Assembly (NCBI GenBank): GCA_045546555.1
Contig: JAZQCY010000104.1
Span: 1-8,888, forward strand
Length of the DNA: 8,888 nt
Reading direction: 5' to 3'
Source of the DNA: UMGS172 sp045546555
GTDB lineage: Bacteria > Bacillota > Clostridia > Oscillospirales > Acutalibacteraceae
This document shows positions 6,678 through 8,888 of this stretch, piece after piece (position 1 is the stretch's first letter; each line of letters starts with the position of its first letter). A program made the position numbers and the translations under genes. Under the pieces are notes generated by a model, which was not told the DNA's origin, searched no databases, and saw nothing but the letters and a program-made list of their open reading frames with translations.

Positions 6678-6706
6678 ATTATAATGTATATCAATTTTAT
6701 TTTCAA
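6678..6706 (-). promoter_or_regulatory. Sigma-A promoter of the GNAT gene
   Basis: On the minus strand, TTGAAA (6706-6701), a 17-bp spacer and a perfect TATAAT (6683-6678). Transcription should begin near 6671, giving a leader of about 63 nucleotides. Confidence 0.7.
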
Positions 6707-6746
6707 CCAAAAAATATAAATTATATGTATTTTCAAAATGGATAAA

Positions 6747-6773
6747 ATAATATCACGAAAGAGGTGATATTAT
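6747..6773 (+). promoter_or_regulatory. Hairpin presenting the ribosome binding site of the 57-residue gene
   Basis: ATAATATCAC (6747-6756) and GTGATATTAT (6764-6773) are perfect 10-bp complements around loop GAAAGAG (6757-6763). The Shine-Dalgarno GAGG straddles loop and stem, and the 3' arm includes the AT of the ATG at 6772. The fold could gate translation. Confidence 0.5.
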
Positions 6774-6945
6774 GATACCGTATAAAGATGAAAACAAGCA
6801 GTATGACCCCAGAGAAAGTCAGTATTTCCAAGGCCTGCCTGCGTTTGTTCAGGAATCCATCCTGCAGTCGGGCAGCGCTATTTCGAGTGATGAGGAGCTC
6901 CGTCACACGGCAGAGCAGCTCATTTACCGTGACAATTACCAATAA
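6772..6945 (+). CDS. Small uncharacterised protein (57 residues)
   Basis: It starts at ATG 6772, five to eight bases after a strong AAAGAGG, and stops at TAA 6943-6945, directly before a terminator-like hairpin. It begins MIPYKDENKQYDPRESQYF, continues QGLPAFVQESILQSG, then SSDEELRHTAEQLIYRDNYQ. It is hydrophilic and probably mostly helical, with no signal peptide, membrane segment or cysteine. The LP-x-x-VQE-x-I-x-QS segment followed by an EEL-x-x-x-AE-x-L helix resembles small hypothetical proteins that I recall from Firmicutes, but I cannot name a function. The strong ribosome binding site, protein-like composition and clean fit between flanking signals argue that it is real. It is transcribed away from the GNAT gene and converges on rpmB. 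Confidence 0.7.
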   Translation: MIPYKDENKQYDPRESQYFQGLPAFVQESILQSGSAISSDEELRHTAEQLIYRDNYQ

Positions 6946-6946
6946 A

Positions 6947-6995
6947 AAAGAAAAAAGAGAACGTCCCTTTCGGGTCAGTTCTCTTACTTTTCTTA
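6947..6995. terminator. Bidirectional terminator between the small gene and rpmB
   Basis: AAGAGAAC (6955-6962) pairs with GTTCTCTT (6978-6985), with an inner CCC/GGG (6965-6967 with 6972-6974). Rightward it is followed by ACTTTTCTT. Leftward the complement of the A-rich run 6943-6956 gives a long T-rich tail, so it should be stronger for rpmB. Confidence 0.65.
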
Positions 6996-7013
6996 CATCG
7001 TAGTGTATCAATC

Positions 7014-7202
7014 TCAGATAGCACGGGTAACCTTACCGGAACGGAGGCAACGGGTGCAGGCATAAATCCTACAAGGAGTGCCGTTTACGAGAGCCTTAAC
7101 GCGCTTTACGTTGGGCTTCCAGGTTCTGTTGGTTCTTCTGTGTGAGTGAGATACCTTGATACCGAATGTGATTTCTTTGCTGCAGATGTCACACTTTGCC
7201 AT
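7014..7202 (-). CDS. rpmB: 50S ribosomal protein L28, zinc-binding form
   Basis: A 62-residue protein beginning MAKCDICSKE, with GIKVSHSHRRTNRTWKPN and ending CLRSGKVTRAI, the standard bacterial L28 pattern. It is a component of the large ribosomal subunit. The paired cysteines C4/C7 and C49/C52 mark the zinc-ribbon (C+) form; genomes often also carry a cysteine-free copy used under zinc limitation, not seen here. The start is ATG 7202, seven bases after a near-perfect AAAGGAGGTG; a longer in-frame opening to 7268 is rejected because it would precede the promoter -10. It is a single gene with its own promoter and terminator. Confidence 0.97.
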   Translation of the reverse strand: MAKCDICSKEITFGIKVSHSHRRTNRTWKPNVKRVKALVNGTPCRIYACTRCLRSGKVTRAI

Positions 7203-7246
7203 GAGTCTGCACCTCCTTTGAATAGTTACATACAATCGCAAATGAT

Positions 7247-7275
7247 ATAATAACAGAAAGTTTCCCATTTTGCAA
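7247..7275 (-). promoter_or_regulatory. Promoter of rpmB
   Basis: On the minus strand, TTGCAA (7275-7270), a 17-bp spacer and TATTAT (7252-7247). Transcription should start near 7240, about 38 bases before the ATG. Confidence 0.65.
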
Positions 7276-7352
7276 GCATTATTTTCAAATTTTCTAAAAA
7301 TTTTTAATATTTGGCAAAATGACTATATTTTGCAAAATTTAAAAGGTAATTG

Positions 7353-7381
7353 TTGCAATTTTTTGAAAAGTGGTGTATAAT
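7353..7381 (+). promoter_or_regulatory. Promoter of the HAD phosphatase/dCMP deaminase operon
   Basis: TTGCAA (7353-7358), a 17-bp spacer and a perfect TATAAT (7376-7381). The start point should be near 7388. A perfect 12-bp palindrome ATTTTGCAAAAT (7327-7338) lies just upstream. Confidence 0.7.
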
Positions 7382-7421
7382 TATCTGAAAACCGATGATT
7401 TTTTGACTGGAATGGTGTAGG

Positions 7422-8072
7422 ATGCCCAAAAAAGCCGTTATTTTTGACCTTGACGGAACTTTACTTAATACACACGAGGATCTTGCCAACGCTGTGAACT
7501 TTGCGTTGGAACAGAACGGACTGCCCACACACATGGCCGAAAAGTATAAAATATTCGCCGGAAACGGCACCGATATGATGATAACACGTGCATTGCCCGA
7601 GGCTGACCGTAACGACGAAACGCTCGATAAGGTCCGCAAGCTTTATTTTGAGTATTACAATGCTCATTCGGGGGAGTGCACCCGCCCTTATGACGGTATC
7701 GTCGATATGCTGTCTGAGCTTAAAAGCAGAGGCTTTAAGCTTGCGGTCGTTTCCAACAAGATAGATTTTATGACACGTGCCGTGGTTAAGGAATATTTCG
7801 GCGACACGATGTTTGATTTTGTCACGGGTCAATGTGACGGCATTATCCCTAAGCCCGACCCTTCGATGGTATATAAGGTTATGGAGCAGTTCGGCGTTAC
7901 GGCCGATGAGTGCATTTTTGTGGGTGACAGCGGCGTTGATGCTGAGACCGGTAAAAATGCCAATATGTTCACCGTGGGCGTGCTATGGGGCTTCCGTGAT
8001 GAAAAAGAGCTTTTGGGGTGCGGCGCTTCGACCGTTATTTCCAAAGCAGATGAGCTGTTAAACTACGTATAA
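7422..8072 (+). CDS. HAD-superfamily hydrolase, phosphoglycolate-phosphatase-like
   Basis: A 216-residue soluble HAD subfamily IA phosphatase. Motif I is FDLDGTLLNT, with the nucleophile D9 and acid/base D11. A helical cap spans about residues 16-85. Motif II is VVSNK (S111), motif III is the lysine of PKPDP (K144), and motif IV is FVGDSGVD (D169, D173). All catalytic residues are present. The pattern is closest to the Gph/PpaX type that hydrolyses small phosphate esters such as 2-phosphoglycolate or pyrophosphate; the true substrate cannot be read from sequence. The start is fixed by motif I, but the ribosome binding site (GGAATGG region) is weak. The dCMP deaminase gene follows after 37 bases with no terminator between them, so they are probably one operon. 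Confidence 0.88.
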   Translation: MPKKAVIFDLDGTLLNTHEDLANAVNFALEQNGLPTHMAEKYKIFAGNGTDMMITRALPEADRNDETLDKVRKLYFEYYNAHSGECTRPYDGIVDMLSELKSRGFKLAVVSNKIDFMTRAVVKEYFGDTMFDFVTGQCDGIIPKPDPSMVYKVMEQFGVTADECIFVGDSGVDAETGKNANMFTVGVLWGFRDEKELLGCGASTVISKADELLNYV

Positions 8073-8109
8073 ATATAAAATTCTTCAGTTACGAAAGGAA
8101 AAATGATTT

Positions 8110-8589
8110 ATGAAGCGTAGCGATTATCTTGGTTGGGACGAGTACTTTATGGGCATTGCTCTGCTGTCCTCACAGCGAAGCAAGGACCCCAACACGCAGG
8201 TCGGTGCCTGCATTGTCAATGCCGAAAACAGAATAATGGCTGTGGGCTACAACGGTATGCCTTACGGCTGTGATGATGACGAGTATCCGTGGGAAAGGGA
8301 AGGCGAAGCGCTCAACAGCAAGTATATGTTCGTCTGCCACGCTGAGCTTAATGCGATACTCAACTTCAACGGCGGCTCTATGAAGGGCTTCCGCCTTTAT
8401 ACCACTCTGTTCCCCTGCAACGAGTGCGCCAAGGCTATCATTCAGAAGGGCATTGCCGAGGTTATTTATCTGTCGGATAAATATGCTGATGCCGAAATGA
8501 CCAAGGCTGCCAAGATGATGTTCAAGTCGGCAGGCGTTAAGTGCCGTGAGTATGAGCAGACTATGAAGACGGCTGAACTGAAGCTGTGA
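8110..8589 (+). CDS. dCMP deaminase (deoxycytidylate deaminase family)
   Basis: A 159-residue zinc enzyme converting dCMP to dUMP, the substrate for thymidylate synthase. The zinc site is complete: H77 in CHAELNA, with catalytic E79, and C103 and C106 in FPCNEC. RSKDPNTQVGACIV (from about residue 23) and VGYNGMP are family motifs for nucleotide binding and the conserved core. The sequence follows the eukaryotic DCTD pattern (SKDP, GACIVN, YNGMP, SDKY) more closely than the B. subtilis ComEB pattern as I recall them, and it lacks an extra cysteine-rich zinc loop. ATG 8110 follows AAAGGA (8094-8099) by ten bases; an ATG at 8103 is out of frame and stops after five codons. It is the second gene of the operon with the HAD phosphatase and is followed by a terminator. 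Confidence 0.93.
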   Translation: MKRSDYLGWDEYFMGIALLSSQRSKDPNTQVGACIVNAENRIMAVGYNGMPYGCDDDEYPWEREGEALNSKYMFVCHAELNAILNFNGGSMKGFRLYTTLFPCNECAKAIIQKGIAEVIYLSDKYADAEMTKAAKMMFKSAGVKCREYEQTMKTAELKL

Positions 8590-8619
8590 TTGCTTTTTTA
8601 AATAGTAATATTGATAATT

Positions 8620-8649
8620 AAACGGATGGCGAGAGCTGTCCGTTTTTTT
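8620..8649 (+). terminator. Rho-independent terminator after the dCMP deaminase gene
   Basis: AAACGGA (8620-8626) pairs with TCCGTTT (8639-8645) around a 12-nt loop, and the T-run continues to 8649. Confidence 0.75.
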
Positions 8650-8669
8650 CTTGGTGTCTTTAGGCGTGG

Positions 8670-8691
8670 ATCCCCGGTTCTACCGGGGGAT
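8670..8691. repeat. GC-rich hairpin in intergenic DNA
   Basis: ATCCCCGGT (8670-8678) pairs with ACCGGGGGAT (8682-8691) with one extra G. It is followed by AATAAAAAA and has no T-run on the plus strand. A second small stem, GCTTG/CAAGC, lies at 8724-8728 and 8732-8736. No gene is visible from 8590 to the window end. Confidence 0.4.
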
Positions 8692-8740
8692 AATAAAAAA
8701 CTGAGCTAAAATAAAATAGGTGAGCTTGAAGCAAGCCCAA

Positions 8741-8888
8741 AAGAAAGCCTCCCCTGTAAGGAGAGGTGGATTTTGCCAAAGGCAAAAGACGGAGGGATTC
8801 CGTAAGCTTGCTTACGGCGGACCGTCGGGGTAGCGAAGCGTGCGAGTCGGTAGTGAATGACAGTCCTGCGGACTGTCAGAGCCGACGA
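8741..8888. repeat. Palindromic repeat cluster, copy 2 of the family at 541-650, truncated by the window end
   Basis: A chain of hairpins. CCTCCCC/GGAGAGG (8748-8754 with 8760-8766) pairs imperfectly. TTTTGCC/GGCAAAA (8771-8777 with 8781-8787), CCGTAAGC/GCTTACGG (8800-8807 with 8810-8817) and GACAGTCC/GGACTGTC (8859-8866 with 8870-8877) are perfect; the last is nested inside GTCGG/CCGAC (8846-8850 with 8882-8886). The start shares GCCT-CC, GGTGG and GACGGA-GG landmarks with 541-600. No coding frame is convincing. Confidence 0.65.

Noticed and set aside
6300..6719. Open frame (+) opposite the GNAT gene
   Set aside because: It lies antisense to a clear acetyltransferase with promoter and ribosome binding site, and shows no family pattern.
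7412..7420. Start-Val-stop mini-frame ending one base before the HAD phosphatase ATG
   Set aside because: There is no good ribosome binding site for it, and such short frames arise often by chance; translational coupling cannot be supported.
8103..8120. Five-codon upstream frame overlapping the dCMP deaminase start
   Set aside because: Its ATG is only three bases from the AAAGGA, too close for good initiation; likely chance.
8741..8888. CRISPR array or tRNA-like structure in the hairpin chain
   Set aside because: There are no regularly spaced direct repeats and no cloverleaf; the hairpins differ from each other in sequence.

Overview
The window looks like part of a chromosome from an anaerobic Clostridia-type Firmicute, probably a gut Oscillospiraceae/Ruminococcaceae member. 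This rests on a short SufB/SufD-type Fe-S scaffold, a zinc-ribbon ribosomal protein L28, strong AGGAGG-type ribosome binding sites, sigma-A promoters in AT-rich spacers, and many short palindromic repeats between genes. It is an inference from sequence style; no taxonomic search was possible. I see no phage, insertion-sequence transposase, tRNA, rRNA or CRISPR array.

Layout. (1) Bases 1-541 (+) hold the C-terminal half of a SufB/SufD-family protein entering from the left. (2) Bases 542-648 are a convergent gap filled by a roughly 110-bp palindromic repeat that carries a terminator for each direction. (3) Bases 649-5016 (-) are a three-gene operon read right to left: a cytoplasmic GH89-like glycoside hydrolase, then two related 4Fe-4S proteins of the QueG/reductive-dehalogenase type, the last two almost touching. 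(4) Bases 5017-5323 are a divergent control region with a good promoter for the regulator and a 78-bp imperfect palindrome in its leader. (5) Bases 5324-6067 (+) encode an AraC-family regulator. (6) Bases 6141-6608 (-) encode a GNAT acetyltransferase with its own promoter. (7) Bases 6772-6945 (+) encode a 57-residue uncharacterised protein whose start lies in a perfect hairpin. (8) Bases 7014-7202 (-) are rpmB. (9) Bases 7422-8589 (+) are a HAD phosphatase and a dCMP deaminase, probably co-transcribed. (10) Bases 8590-8888 hold a terminator and a chain of hairpins running off the window.

How they may work together. The AraC regulator plus the divergent hydrolase operon form a compact sugar-response-like module. 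The unusual part is that the hydrolase is paired with two QueG-like iron-sulfur proteins instead of a transporter or further glycosidases. Both share an RGIEEGT motif and both keep a first CxxCxxCxxxCP cluster but a non-standard second cluster. This is the best candidate for an undescribed system here. The right half is housekeeping: translation (L28), phosphate-ester cleanup (HAD) and dTTP precursor supply (dCMP deaminase).

A second theme is the density of palindromic repeats. At least two copies of one family share a frame but carry different internal hairpins, and two other palindromes sit in 5' leaders just downstream of strong promoters.
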